DNA of 64,000 bases from Isoetes taiwanensis. Lineage: Eukaryota; Streptophyta; Lycopodiopsida; Isoetales; Isoetaceae. Of this stretch, positions 21,919-33,130 are shown piece by piece (position 1 is the stretch's first letter; every line of letters starts with the position of its first letter). The stretch spans positions 25,020,874 to 25,084,873 of the forward strand of contig JAJEKV010000003.1 in assembly GCA_021234155.1 (NCBI GenBank), in the 5' to 3' direction. Under the pieces are notes generated by a model. That model made no database searches, had not been told where the DNA came from, and worked only from the letters and a program-made list of their open reading frames with translations. The position numbers and the translations under genes were made by a program.

Positions 21919-23568
21919 TTATGGATAAGCATCGAGTAAAGCAGATTCCTGACTTGTGAAAGCTTCAACAAAAGGCTCAGGCATTAAGCTCCTGAATAAC
22001 TGGTCTTCCATGCTCTTTTTTACCAAAGCTATGTTAGGTCTATCTTCTCTGTTCTGCTGAGTACATGCTAAGCCAAGGTGAAACAATGCCATAAACTCAT
22101 CCTCATCATAACAACCTTGCAAGGCAGGATCAAGCAAAAGCTTTAATTCCTGTTTTTCCTCCTCAAATTTTCTCCTCACCCAATTAACCAGCAATATTTC
22201 TTCAACATCAGAGCTATGGCGAGACTAAGAAGAAACCGCAGACCGGCCTGGTAGATCCTCATGGCCCTCGCCGTAAATAATCTCTAATACTAAAACTCCA
22301 AAACTGCATACACATCATTCTTGGTAGAAAGGGTATAATCCACACTTAATGAAGGATCCATGTATCCTCTTGATCCTCCAAGGCAGCTTACATCCGTGGT
22401 TTCAAGGTTGTATCCCCGTGCCTCGCTTTTTGATATGCCAAAATCTGAAAACTTGGTCGCATATCCCGTGATCTAGCAAAACATTCTCGTGCTTCACATC
22501 CGTGTGAATAATTGAAGGATCCGCTCCATGGTGAAGATAATCCAAACCACAGCCACATGGTATGCTATTTTCACTCTCATCCGCCATGTTAGTACCATGT
22601 CCTTTTGCCTCATGAAGCACCCGCCTAAGATTTCCCTTTGACATAAACTCAAACAACAAAGATTGCACACATGAACCGAGTAAGAAACATAGGTTTTATA
22701 TAATTTAAAACTACAACATCATCATATTTTCTAGAGTCAAGAAAAGACCAAGTTTTGTTTGCTAGTATAAAATTCTAAGACTGGAACTTGCCTTTTTCGT
22801 CACGTAAGCCTTTGAAATCAACAATATGTTTGTGATGAATTCTCTCCAAAATTCCAACCTCTTCAAGGAAAAAAACTTGGAAGCTTTTCTTTCACGTTTT
22901 CACGCCCATGGTAATCGCCTTTTAGGATATCCCACATAGAGACAAGGTTTGAAACCTCCTTGTCCAATCACATTCCTCTCACTAAAATCTGCAAATCATC
23001 CGCCTAACTTCTCGCAAGCCTCAGTATCTTTCCGACCAAGAACTTACCATCGCCAAAAAGGCCATATGTCATAATACCACCATACCAAAACCCTAAAATT
23101 ACTACGTAACCAAGAACGTAACTAGCACACCTCCGATGATGGCGTAATGATTTTTTTGGGAGAACATATGTGGGTTTCTCGCCCCGGGTTGATCCGCAGG
23201 CATGTCCCGCTCATGTGCCGTGGAAGTAATGCAATAGCCATAAATGCCCTCGCAGTAGCTTTGCTCCACATCCCGAATTTATATTTGCGCCAGAATTGGG
23301 CCACTAACCGGGCAAAGAAATCTAGAAGAGTGCAAATGTTGGTTTCTAAACTTGGATCGCCATCACATAGCCGATTCAAAGTGCACTCAATTTTCCAATA
23401 CAATCTTCGCCGTTGTAACATGAGAGCTTCACATCTCGCCGCCGATTGTCGGGCATAGCATATCGCCGCCCCTCGTGCCTAGGGTCGGATCATCGCTGCA
23501 AGTTTTGTTTATGCAAAGCTAATCCATCAAGGCAATCCGCTTGTTTTGTTAAGGCAATGCCCTCCACA
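21919..23568 (-). pseudogene. Receptor-like kinase, copy A (apparently broken by consensus errors)
   Basis: This copy of the kinase described at 56,832-58,500 has a clean C-terminal lobe: NWVRRKFEEEKQELKLLLDP, CTQQNREDRP (the subdomain XI Arg) and the end LLDAYP at 21,919-21,936. GGSRGYMDPSLSVDYTLSTK is read near 22,330-22,390. The catalytic loop region (22,402-22,668) and the ectodomain are garbled (IIHTDVKHENVLLD in place of IIHLDVKPENVLLD). Every such difference from copy B is at a CAG/CTG site. I therefore treat this as a damaged sequence of a gene that may be intact rather than as an established pseudogene. Confidence 0.65.
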
Positions 23569-23640
23569 TCCATGCCTCGCGAGGAATGAGGAATGGGGCG
23601 GATGACCGAGAGTTTACGTGCCATGCCCCGCGAGGAATGG

Positions 23641-24714
23641 AGGCTCGAACATGCCAAGGTGGCTCCAACATGCCACCTAGGGCCCCAACATGCCAAGGTG
23701 GCTCAAACATGCCATGTGGGCTCCAACATGCTACCTAGGCTCCAACATGCCACCTAGGTTAAAACATGCCACCTAGGCTCTAACATGCCAAGGTGGCTCC
23801 AACATGCCATCGGGCTCTAACATGCCACCTAGACTCAAACATGCCAAGATGGCTCAAACATGCCACGGGTTTTCCAACATGCCACCTAGGCTCCAAAGAT
23901 GCCAAGGTGGCTCAAACATGCCACCTAGGCTCCAACATGACAAGGTGGCTCAAAGATGCCAAGGTGGTTTGAACATGCCACGTGGGCTCCAACATGCCAC
24001 GGGCTCCAACATGCCAAGGTGGCTCTAACATGCCACCTAGGCTCGAACATGCCAAGGCTGCCCAACATGCCACCTAGGCCCCAACATGCCAAGGTGGCTC
24101 AAACATGCCATGTGGGCTCCAACATGCCACCTTGGCTAAAACATGCCACCTAGGGACAAACATGCCAAGTAGGCTAAAACATGCCACCTAGGCTCTAACA
24201 TGCCACCTTGGCTCAAACATGCCAAGGTGGCTCCAACATGCCATCATGGTTATAACATGCCACCTAGGCTCAAACATGCCAAGGTGGCTCAAACATGCTC
24301 AAACATGCCAAGGTGGCTCAAACATGCCACATGGGCTCCAACATGCCACCTAGGCTCAAACATGCCAAGGTGGCTCAAACATGCCACCTAGGCTCCAACA
24401 GGACAAGGTGGCTCAAAGATGCCAAGGTGGCTCAAACATGCCACGTGGGCTCCAACATGCCACCTAGGCTCCAACATGCCAAGGTGGCTCCAACATGCCA
24501 CGTGGGCTCCAACATGCCAAGGTGGTTTCTAACATGCCACCTAGGCTCAAACATGCCAAGGTGGCTCCAACATGACAAAATGGCTCAAACATGCCATCTA
24601 GGCTCCAAGATGCCACATGGGCTCCAACATGCCACCTATGCTCCAACCTGCCAAGGAGGCTCAAATATGCCAATGGGCTCTAACATGCCACCAAGGCTCC
24701 AACATGCCAAGGTG
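23641..24714. repeat. 18-bp satellite, array 1, copy A
   Basis: The array has about 60 head-to-tail 18-bp units. Main variants are AACATGCCAAGGTGGCTC, AACATGCCACCTAGGCTC and AACATGCCACGTGGGCTC. Variation is concentrated in the 6-base core after GCCA/GCC. Because 18 is a multiple of 3, several frames stay open and give false repetitive proteins. It starts about 70 bases beyond the first recognised ectodomain codon of the receptor kinase. Confidence 0.9.
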
Positions 24715-24906
24715 AATCAAATAAGGTTTTAAGGGTCCGCCTTTCGGGATCAACACCCTCCCCCACATTGATGACATTAAGATCCTGGTCGAATCTGACT
24801 AGGATATGGTCTCCGAAATATAAATTATGTGTGTTACTAGGTTATTGAAGGGTTTACGTTATGGAGGTCAAGTTTTAGTCAGTTGCACTTGGGACATGGT
24901 CGAGAA

Positions 24907-25812
24907 GCTCCAATGTGCCACCTAGACTCAAACATGCCAAGGTGGCTCAAACATGCCACGCAGGCTCCAACATGCCATGCAAAGCTCCAACATGCCACCT
25001 AGGCTCCAACACGCCAAGGTGGCTCAAACATGCCACCTAGGCGTCAACATGCCAAGGTGGCTCAAACATGCCACGCTGGCTCCAACATGCCACCTAGGCT
25101 TCAACATGCCACCTACGCTCAAACAGGCCAAGGTGGCTCAAACATGCCACCTAGGCTCAAACATGCCAAAGTGGCACAAACATGCAAGGTTGCTCAAACA
25201 TGCCATGTGGGCTCCAACATGCCAAGGTGTCTCAAACATGGCAAGATGGCTCAAACATGCCACGTGGTTCCAACATGCAAGGTGGCCCAAGCATGCCACT
25301 TAGGCTCCAACATGCCACCTAGGCTAAAACATGCCAAGGTGGCTCAAACATGCCACGCGGGCTCCAACATGCCAAGGTGGCTCAAACATGCCACCTAGGC
25401 TCCAACATCTCACATAGGCTCCAACATCTCACATAGGCTCCAACATGCCACCTTGGCTAAAACATGCCGAAGTGGCTCAAACATGCCACGCTGGCTCCAA
25501 CATGCCACCTAGGCTCCAATATGCCACCTAGACTCAAACATGCCAAGGTGGCTCAAACATGCCACGCAGGCTCCAACATGCCATGCAGGCTCCAACATGC
25601 CACCTAGGCTCCAACACGCCAAGGTGGCTCAAACATGCCACCTAGGCCAACATGCTAAGGTGGCTCAAACATGCCACACGCAAAGCTCCAACATGCCACC
25701 TAGGCTTAAACATGCCAAGGTGGCTCAAACATGTCATCTAGGCTCCAATATGCCACCTAGGCTCAAGCATGCCAAGGTGGCTCGAACATTCCAAGGTGGC
25801 TCAAACATGCTA
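24907..25812. repeat. 18-bp satellite, array 2, copy A
   Basis: Same monomer as array 1, separated from it by a non-repetitive island of about 190 bases (24,715-24,906). The array is 906 bases here but only 300 in copy B. The extra ~606 bases equal about 34 monomers. It ends in degenerate GGCTAGGCAAAATTTGG words. Confidence 0.9.
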
Positions 25813-26580
25813 GGCAAAATTTGGCTAGGCTCAATTTGGCTAGGCAAAATTTTAGGAAAAATGGTATTTTTGACATGTGAAAAATGTTCAAGAAGTATCG
25901 AATATGATGGTAAGGGGCATGAAATTACTTGATCAAGAAGGTGATAAAATGTAATAATAACAAACTCGTTAATCTATCCAACCGTATTCATAAGATCTTT
26001 GAATATTTTTCATTAATACATCTATGATATCCCAATGAGGGTTCGAAAATTACTCCCAGAAGCCCCTATGTTTGTCTAGTCCGGGTTTCAAAATTGCTGG
26101 TCCGAATGTTTGGTCACCGGAAAAATCCAAGCTTTTTTAAAAACATAGTTCAATGTAAAATCTGGCAAATTTATGTCTTGTTATATATTAAATCTGGTAC
26201 ACATGTTATATAGATGGCAAATTATCAGGTATAGGTTAAATATTTTTCGAACTCTAGTCCCTCTGGAGCAGAGTTTTTCTGCCTAAAAGACTGGCAGAGC
26301 AATGGCGGCGCCGCTTGGCTTCCAACAACCCTGGTTTCTTAAAAATAACGTACAGTGTAATAAGCAGGAATTCCCACCCCACCTGCCAGTGGGTTACGAT
26401 GTCTCAACCTGCACTAATAAAATGAAGCATAATATAAGAAATCCTTCAATTAATTTTGATGAAAACTCTAGAGCAACAAATAATCACTCTCGCACATTCT
26501 CATGTCAAAAATTTTAATAATCACTAACAAAAAAAATTCACAAACAAACCACGGACAAAATCATAAATATATATGCAAAT
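25813..26580. other. Unassigned AT-rich sequence, copy A
   Basis: No gene could be supported. An open frame at 26,302-26,517 is identical in copy B (60,544-60,759), but has no recognisable motif. Confidence 0.35.
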
Positions 26581-26592
26581 TTTTAGATTGCA

Positions 26593-26790
26593 TCCAACGG
26601 CTAATATTTACCCTGCCAACGGCCTAGATTGCGATCCTCATCCCACAATCCTATTGGCTGTCGGAAAGGCTTTTGCTTTCTGAATTTGTGTTTCTGGGAT
26701 GTCGATGGCAGAGCATCGGGCCTTGGCGCCTAGAGTTTTGGCGCCTAGCTTCGGCGGAGATTGATGGCGCCAACCTTCGGCCTTGGCGCC
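26593..26790 (+). promoter_or_regulatory. Cluster of MSA-like and E2F-like motifs, copy A
   Basis: TCCAACGGCTA (26,593-26,603) matches the plant M-phase-specific activator consensus, and GCCAACGGCCT (26,615-26,625) is close to it. TTGGCGCC occurs at 26,723-26,730, 26,738-26,745 (as TTTTGGCGCC) and 26,783-26,790, resembling E2F sites. They lie 320-510 bases upstream of the HD-Zip exon. The GGCGCC words may simply be a local repeat (TTGGCGCCTAGAG recurs). Confidence 0.35.
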
Positions 26791-27106
26791 TAGAGCTTGC
26801 GCCAAAGATGACCTTCCAAAGATGGCATAATCTCTTCATATGTGGTTTGATCTCGGTGTTTGATCCGGGCTTGAACCGGGTTTGATCGCGGGTATGGATT
26901 CGCGGAGCCCGCAAATACGCCATCCAAGCTTAACCTTGTCAGAAGGCGGGGATCGCCTTTGCGCCTACTAGCAAAGATTGGCTTTTGACGAAGGAGCAAA
27001 GAAAGAGCTATGGCGCCCCATTCATCTCTGCTTTGGAGTTGCGCCTTCTGGGTTTATGAGTCGAAGGTTACACATCCGTAGATTCTTATGTTGGTTATTT
27101 TTATAG

Positions 27107-27303
27107 GCTCAACAACAACGCCATGAGAATACTATTCTCAGGCTTGAGATTGAGAAACTCCGGCAGGATAATCTTACAATGCATGAAGCAATCCGAAAGA
27201 TTTCCTGTTCTAATTGTGGCGGTCCTGCTGGTTCCCTCAGAGACATGGGTTTAGAAGAACAAGCGGCGTCTTCGCGGTGGAGAATGCTTGTTTGAAGGAA
27301 GAA
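27107..27303 (+). pseudogene. HD-Zip class IV zipper-loop-zipper exon, copy A
   Basis: The exon lies between an acceptor (TTTTTATAG) and a donor (GAA|GTAAGT). It encodes QQQRHENTILRLEIEKLRQD and then ISCSNCGGPAGSLRDMGLEE and NACLKEE. This matches the leucine zipper with the CXXC-GGPA loop that defines HD-Zip IV transcription factors (the GLABRA2/PDF2/ROC family). An insertion of 5 bases near 27,262 relative to copy B shifts the frame and lies at a CAG site (ACAAGCGGCG against ACAGCG). No homeodomain exon is visible upstream in the window. Confidence 0.8.
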
Positions 27304-27399
27304 GTAAGTATTCTCAGAACTATAAAATCGAATCTCAGTTCATTCTTTTACTTAGTTTTACTCTCTTCTAATTTCAAAACCTCTGGTGCTTATTTCCAG

Positions 27400-27516
27400 C
27401 TTGATCGAGTTGTAGCAGTTACAGCCAAACTGTTTGGCGGACCTATATCATCCGCCATTTCTAACCCTCACCCTCCACAATATAGCAGTGGCTTGGACCG
27501 TTCTGTTGGTGCTAAG
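27400..27516 (+). pseudogene. HD-Zip class IV following exon, copy A
   Basis: A clean acceptor (TTATTTCCAG) is followed by 39 codons starting LDRVVAVTAKLFGGPISS, then NPHPPQYSSGLDRSVGAK, then a GTTTGG donor. The start matches the ELDRV..LA.KF.G.PIS stretch that follows the zipper in HD-Zip IV proteins. The START lipid-binding domain expected downstream is not present, so this is a gene fragment. Confidence 0.75.
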
Positions 27517-28660
27517 GTTTGGCATTATCTTTTTCTTCTCATGTTTTTTATCTCTAGTCCTAGCATTACTAACTTGGATTTTTAGGCGCTTTAGGAAATG
27601 GTCTCTCAAAGCAACAAAGGATTCGGCTGGGGTTCTTCGCACCTAGAAGCTCCATTTTGTAAACTAAAGCTTAAGAGATAGAACAGTAAGATTGGGCTAC
27701 TTTTGTCTTTAAAGTAATTGACCTTGTGTTAGATTTGAGGTTGTTGTTTAAATGATAGGTGACTCTATTTGCAGGTAGAAATCGGCGCTGTCTTATCTTG
27801 GGAATCAAAGCCGATCAAGATGCAGCTTACCTGAATCTCATCTTTGCCTACCTGACACCTGCTTGTGTATTGAAACCTTCTCTTTCGAAAAAAATGGAGC
27901 AGAGATGCTGCGAAATGAAACTAAAGGAACAAGCTATTATTAGACCAGCCTAAAAAACCTTTCTAAAATCTGTTGAAGTAATTAGAGAGCAGAAACAAGA
28001 ACAATTGCTTGTTTCTTTATGTTCTATGTTTCTCATTTAAGATTCAATTTGCTTCTCAAAATACATTCAAAATACATAAACAAGATTGTGTTTTCCTAAA
28101 CAAGATTGTGTTTTCCTGTTATTTATGCAATGAGCTTGCTGTATATTTTGAATATCGATTCTTTGTGTTTTTTTTTTTAATTTTATATATATGTAGTATA
28201 GTATAGTATAATATAAACAATGGATATAAATATAAACAATAGCCAAAAACGAAAAATGGGAAGTGGTCTAAATGGGAGTAAATGTTTTTAATGTATGTCA
28301 TGTGTCAACTTCTGATTAGTTATAAGGCAATAGAAACAATGTTTTTTCTACCACGTGTCCATATTTGATTAGCCAAAATGACATTTTTATATTTAAAAAG
28401 CATGCCATGTGTTGATATTTTATTGGTTAAGAGGCACAATAGAAATAACACATCGATTTTCTACATGTCACAATAATGCTTTTCTATATGTCCTTATTAA
28501 AAAAAACAATAGTTAGTAACATTAAAAACATTAGCTAACTTTAAGTAACACATGTGGGATCTGGCTAAATAACATCTTCCTTTGACGTTGTAATTTTATT
28601 TTTCATGTGTAGTAATATCTAAACCTACGGGTGTTATTTAGAGGACAAACAACATGTGCC
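27517..28660. other. Sequence downstream of the HD-Zip exons, copy A
   Basis: A possible further exon follows TTTGCAG at 27,774 (VEIGAVLSWESKPIKMQL), but it resembles no HD-Zip IV segment. The rest is AT-rich with a doubled AACAAGATTGTGTTTTCCT near 28,080-28,117 and GTATA repeats at 28,190-28,215. No gene is seen. Confidence 0.35.
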
Positions 28661-28666
28661 TCCTCT

Positions 28667-28734
28667 AAAAACAACAGTCACGAAAAAACCACGTGTAGAC
28701 CATTTCTGCCAAAAAACAACAGCCACGAAAAAAC
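28667..28734. repeat. 45-bp minisatellite, partial, at the end of copy A
   Basis: One full unit (CACGAAAAAACCACGTG, TAGACCATTTCTGCC) and the first 24 bases of a second are present. Similarity to copy B ends at 28,734. Copy B continues with three units (62,901-63,035). Confidence 0.8.
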
Positions 28735-29142
28735 TACTTATTATTAAAAGAATAAATACATGAAGAGCGATATAGTAGAGCACCCGCCCAAGCAACAGAT
28801 GTTGGACAACAACTCATATATCGCATAAATACATTGGATCTACTATGAAGTGTCCTTTCCAAAATAGCAGCTTTTGCTTGAGCTTTCACTTGTTTTTCCT
28901 TTACTTCTTCTTTCACGCCCAACTACCAGGAGAAATAACATCTTGATCTGACTCATAAGGCACCAGTGCAAGTGAATTTCTATAGTATTAAACTCCATGA
29001 AAAGGTCAGCCTCACCTGTCCAAGATCACACCTTAGCTATCTTATCGAGGACCATCCTCTTTGGATATCCATGACATTGTCGAGTCTGACTGATATGATT
29101 GCTTCGATGCAGTATACCATAGGCCTAAATGTTGTTATGGCA
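28735..29142. other. Unique sequence between the duplication junction and the retroelement
   Basis: No gene could be named. On the minus strand two exon-like frames are open: 28,734-28,922 (VKEEVKEKQVKAQAKAAILE) and about 29,020-29,150 (RPMVYCIEAIISVRLDN), the second running toward GGACAG|GTGAGG. They may be remnants of a host gene into which the retroelement inserted. The evidence is only composition and a splice-like motif. Confidence 0.3.
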
Positions 29143-29179
29143 GCTTCCTTGCAGGAGTTCCGAACCCAGACCCCAAACA
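29143..29179 (+). repeat. 5' LTR remnant (last ~37 bases)
   Basis: GCAGGAGTTCC and GAACCCAGACCCCAAACA match the last bases of the 3' LTR (39,675-39,705) with one base missing. Upstream of about 29,143 the similarity ends, so about 550 bases of the LTR are gone. Confidence 0.75.
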
Positions 29180-29180
29180 A

Positions 29181-29198
29181 TGTCGCCGCTGCCGGGTC
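29181..29198 (+). other. Primer-binding site, tRNA-Asp-like
   Basis: TGTCGCCGCTGCCGGGTC starts one base after the LTR end. It matches the complement of the plant tRNA-Asp 3' end (beginning TGGCGCCGTTGCCGGGG) at about 14 of 18 positions. This primer is common in Tat/Athila elements. Confidence 0.65.
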
Positions 29199-29226
29199 TG
29201 ATTCGATTTTCCTTTCTTCTGTCGCC

Positions 29227-31479
29227 ATGTCTGCCCGAAACTTCACGCCAGAAGAACTTCTTTCCCAGACGGCGTCTCGCTTGGAGCGCCATCATCGACG
29301 GGAAGTTGTTCGCGACATGTATGGATCTGCTTATGACATTGAGGGAGGCCACATTCGGTCTAGGGCTCAGTCGGCGCCACCCACCCCTCATGTCATGTCT
29401 CGTCCCAGTTCCCCGCCTCAAGCGTGCAAACATTGCTCACAGCCTCAGTCACCTCATCACTATCAGGAGCCCTATCAGGCTCAACCTTCTCAACCTTACT
29501 TTCATACCCCCGAACATGCCTACATCCATCATTCTTCTGGCCATACGCCTCTGCCTTCCCAACCATCATCTCCTCCGGGCGGACAGGGATATCCACATGT
29601 CTCTTTTGCTCCTCCCCAGGAATTTCCCTTCCCTACATTTTCCACCGCTCTTCCTGTTTACAACCTTACCGACCTCAAAACCAATGATCAAGTACCTCCA
29701 GTACCTCCCCCTCAGTCACCCCTTCATCAGGGTCTTTCAGCCACCATGCCACCTCCAACTCCACCTCAATATAATCCCTATCCGGTTCTGTCCAGCCAAG
29801 CACTTTCACCTCTACCTTCGGACCCTTAAGTCGACTTATCCAACCTTTGGCAACACGAAAGGCAAACCATTAGACCAAAGTGCTCAGGCCCACATGGAAG
29901 AATTTGAGGCTCTGGCTGTCCTAAATGGTCATGCACAACCTCAACTGAAATTCCATATCTTTTCCACCACACTGCGTGGCTCTCCTCACCAATGGCTTAT
30001 GTCCAACAAAAGCCACTGGAAACAAGATTGGTCAGAAATGAAAACTGCTTTTCTTTCTCACTATGGCACCACGGATGATGATCAACTTCATCTCAAGCAA
30101 CTCAATGACCTTCAACAAGAGCCCACGGAGTCCGCCAGGGATTTTGCTGATCGACTTCACATCCTGCTCAACAAACTCAAAGAGTACCCGACACAGAGCC
30201 AGATCTTGGTCTGGTTTCTCCAAGGACTTCCTCCAGCTATCCGACTCATGATCAATACCGCTACCAAGACCTTGGAGCAGGCTATCGACCTTGTCAATCA
30301 CTCCGTCAATGTTTCCTCCCGTGGCATGGCTCTTCAGGAGCTCCCTTTCATACCACCAGTCATGGTTCCCCGATGGGCCGTCCAACCTCAACACGCCCAT
30401 CCGCAGTGCAGTCAGATCTGGTGCCATATCTGCAAACATCAAGGCCACTTGGCAAATGAGTGCAATTCCACCAATGGCCCGCCTCATTGTAAAAGATGCA
30501 ACATGTGCAATCATGCCACGGAAGAGTGCACTTTCGCACTCATCCTACACCTTTCCGCAAAAAGCTGGTTTATCAAGTGCAAACAACACCTCAAAGAACA
30601 ATCGCAATATCAGCCCAAGAACTGCAGTGCTCAACCCAATCAACTCTATCAGCAAGAGGGGAGCAACAACGGGGACCCAACACATGCCCCTTTTGATCCT
30701 TCTAAAGCTCTCGTTGTTATCATGTCACAAATGGGGTCATACCACCACGGCATGTCCTCAACTTCCACAAGTTGGTGCGGCTTCTCGGCACCAATCGGAC
30801 CCACCTCGGTCCGCCTCACGGCTTACCAACTTTGGATTGCCAATGGCAAACAAGGCCCGCGTCCCGTTCTTCGGAAGCCACCTCGCGTGCCTCAGCAATC
30901 ACGCTATCAACCAGCTCCTGCCCATCAACCTCAGATGGATCAACAAGCACAGGAAGAAATTTTTCGGGCTCTTAATCCTCCCCGCCTTGGGTTGGTTTGG
31001 TTTCGCGCCAGACCAAGGCGTCACGTCCCTTAACCATTATTCCTCATGGCACGCAACCTGCCTTTGCAGTTGACACAATTCCTCATGCAGAGGACAAAAA
31101 GGTTCACTTTGCACCTGACTTGGAAAAACTCATGCCTCATGTCATGCCTAAAGTGCGCCAAAGCATTCTGAACCTCATGCAAGCCTGGCCTGAAGGCGCG
31201 ACGTTGGCTAATGTTCATGCCACTACCAGAGCTCAGCAAAGACAAGATGCACCTTCCACATCTCAACCTCCACGCTCCCAGACATATCCGAATATTGTCG
31301 CAGAGGTCGACTTACTCAAAGAAGTTGCTGCTTCATTACCCCGCACTCCAGCACCCGTGGATCCAGCAGATCCTTTTTCTCATGTACCTCTAGAACTCCA
31401 AGAGGAGCTGGCAAAAATCAAGATTCCCTTAAGTTTGGCAACAATTTTGAAACTATGTCCTGCTCTCAAGGACCGTTAG
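29227..31479 (+). pseudogene. gag of the Tat-like element
   Basis: Gag forms the virus-like particle and packages RNA. I start it at Met 29,227 (MSARNFTPEELLSQTASRLE), the first Met after the primer site in the coding frame. A Pro/Gln/His-rich segment follows to a stop at 29,827, and the frame shifts into the capsid-like part (DWSEMKTAFLSHYG; ESARDFADRLHILLNKLKEY). Two CX2CX4HX4C knuckles follow near 30,422-30,465 and 30,485-30,530 (CHICKHQGHLANEC and CKRCNMCNHATEEC). A third, CHKWGHTTTACP, appears in another frame near 30,720-30,755. The last part (31,000-31,479) ends ILKLCPALKDR before a TAG. At least three frame changes are present, and no second copy exists in the window to test them. Confidence 0.7.
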
Positions 31480-33130
31480 TTACCTCCCGACCGCTTTTGG
31501 TTGGGTCATTTGTTACCTCTACACCCACAGTCCATGCCACGGTGGGCAATCAACAAGTCAATCATGTTCAAATTGACGGAGGAAGCCGCCATCAATCTCA
31601 TCACGGATAAACTCCGCAAACAAATGGGCATCAAACAACTCTATCGTGCCCCATATGACATCAAATTGGCTAATGGCCATATCACGAGACCTCAAGGTGT
31701 CACACCTCTTCTTCACATCAACATTGGTGATCTCCGATTCCCCTTAGAATTTGGTGTTTGGAAGGCTGGAGAAGATCCTGGTGATTATGAAATGTTGGTC
31801 GGCAGACCTTTTCTCCGCCAGGCCAAGAGTATCCATTATTGGGCTACGGATCAGTTAGTCATCACAGATGGTCACCTCAATGCCACTATGGACTTGGAAA
31901 CAGGTAAGATCATTTCGGTTGACAATGCTGAACCCTCTCTCTCAGACACCGATTCTGAGGACGCCCAGAATATCTATCAAGTCCAGGCTCCACCTGTGAG
32001 TTTGCCTCTGTCCTCCTACCCCGAATATGCTGATCCTTGGGGACACATGACGCTTGATCAGGACCAGGCTGTGGCTGCCTTGCTTGACCCCTACCTGGCT
32101 CCTTGCAATCGCATCCAACGTGTTGATCACTTTTCAGATGCCGAACTTCCCCCTGATCCTGTTGATGTACACGCTGTCATGAAGCAACCTCTGCTTGATG
32201 ACAATCAACAACCTCTCTTTTTCACTACGCAGAGCGCCACTCATCCTGTCATGCTTCAACCTCCTGCTCATATTGTCCAAGACACGAAAGTTATCCCACA
32301 TATTCAGACTCCTGAAGTTGAGATTGTGGACGTGGGCAACAATCAGCCTGTCCGCATTGCTGCCAATCTTCCGACACCCTATCGTAACAGGGCCGTCACG
32401 CTCTTCAAAAAGTTCAAACACATTTTCGCCTGGAGCTACAGAGACCTTCGGGGGATCAACAAAACCTTGGGGGAACTCACCATTCCTACCAAATCTGATG
32501 CCCGTCCCGTATAGCAACGACAGTACCGGCTCAACCCCAATTACCGTGATCGCGTCAAGGCAGAAATTGACAAACTTCTTGCTGCCGGTTTGATCTATGA
32601 GGTCAAACATTCTGAATGGGTGAGCCCCATTGTCATTGCACTCAAACACAATGGAAAGATCCGCGTTTGCGTGGACTACCGGAAACTAAATCAGGCCACG
32701 GAGCGTGATCATTTTCCACTTCCCTTCACAGACCAGGTTCTGGAAGAGGTCGCTGGACATGAGATGTACTCCTTCATGGATGGTTTTTCTGGCTACAATC
32801 AGATCTCAATCAAAGAATCTGATCAACTCAAGACTACTTTCACCACCAGGTGCGGGGCACTTTTTGCCTACAAGGTGGTTCCTTTTGGATTATCAAACTC
32901 TCCATCAACGTTTCAACGCATAATGCTCTCTCTTTTTTCATGATTTTATGAAGGAAAATCCCTTCTTGCAAATTTTTCAAGATGACTTCTCCGCCTGTTC
33001 CATGGCTGACCATTTGGATAAATTGGAACTCGTCTTTCAGAAATGCGATGTCAGGCATTAGTCTCAATCAGAAATGCACCTTTTGCGTCACTTCAGGTGT
33101 TACGTTGGGACACGTTGTCGAAGAAAGCGG
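31480..33130 (+). pseudogene. Protease and reverse transcriptase of the Tat-like element
   Basis: The retroviral-type aspartic protease motif DGGS lies at 31,575-31,586. One extra C directly after it (AGCCGCC) shifts the frame, then AINLITDKLRKQMGIKQLY continues. From there one frame runs to 32,943, broken only by a TAG at 32,512. Reverse transcriptase motifs are WVSPIVIALKHNGKIRVCVD, YRKLNQAT, FMDGFSGYNQISI and VVPFGLSNSPSTFQR. A 1-base shift in a T run near 32,937 precedes IFQDDFSA, the catalytic Asp-Asp box. Both catalytic aspartates are therefore retained although the frame is lost. Confidence 0.8.

Larger units (their letters stand above)
1..28734. repeat. Copy A of a ~34-35 kb tandem duplication
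   Basis: This whole interval is collinear with 34,968-62,969. The offset drifts from 34,967 at base 1 to about 34,972 near 8.7 kb, 34,951 near 19 kb and 34,235 at the right end; the last drop is mostly the loss of satellite units. Similarity stops at 28,734, inside a 45-bp minisatellite. The left edge lies before the window, because base 1 is already inside an integrase gene. Long stretches (for example 1,000-1,850 and 6,000-6,560) look base-for-base identical to copy B. It could be a very recent segmental duplication, two haplotypes joined end to end, or an assembly duplication. Confidence 0.95.

Noticed and set aside
23641-25812. Long open frames (for example 24,295-24,732 and 25,030-25,398) with repeats of NMPPRLQHAKVAQ type
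   Set aside because: They are translations of the 18-bp satellite; 18 is divisible by 3, so frames stay open by chance.
23641-25812. Regular repeats suggesting a CRISPR array
   Set aside because: Units are contiguous 18-mers without unique spacers, and the setting is a plant nuclear genome.
26302-26517. 71-residue frame beginning MAAPLGFQQPWF
   Set aside because: It is conserved only because the copies are identical here; no motif, splice context or neighbour supports it.
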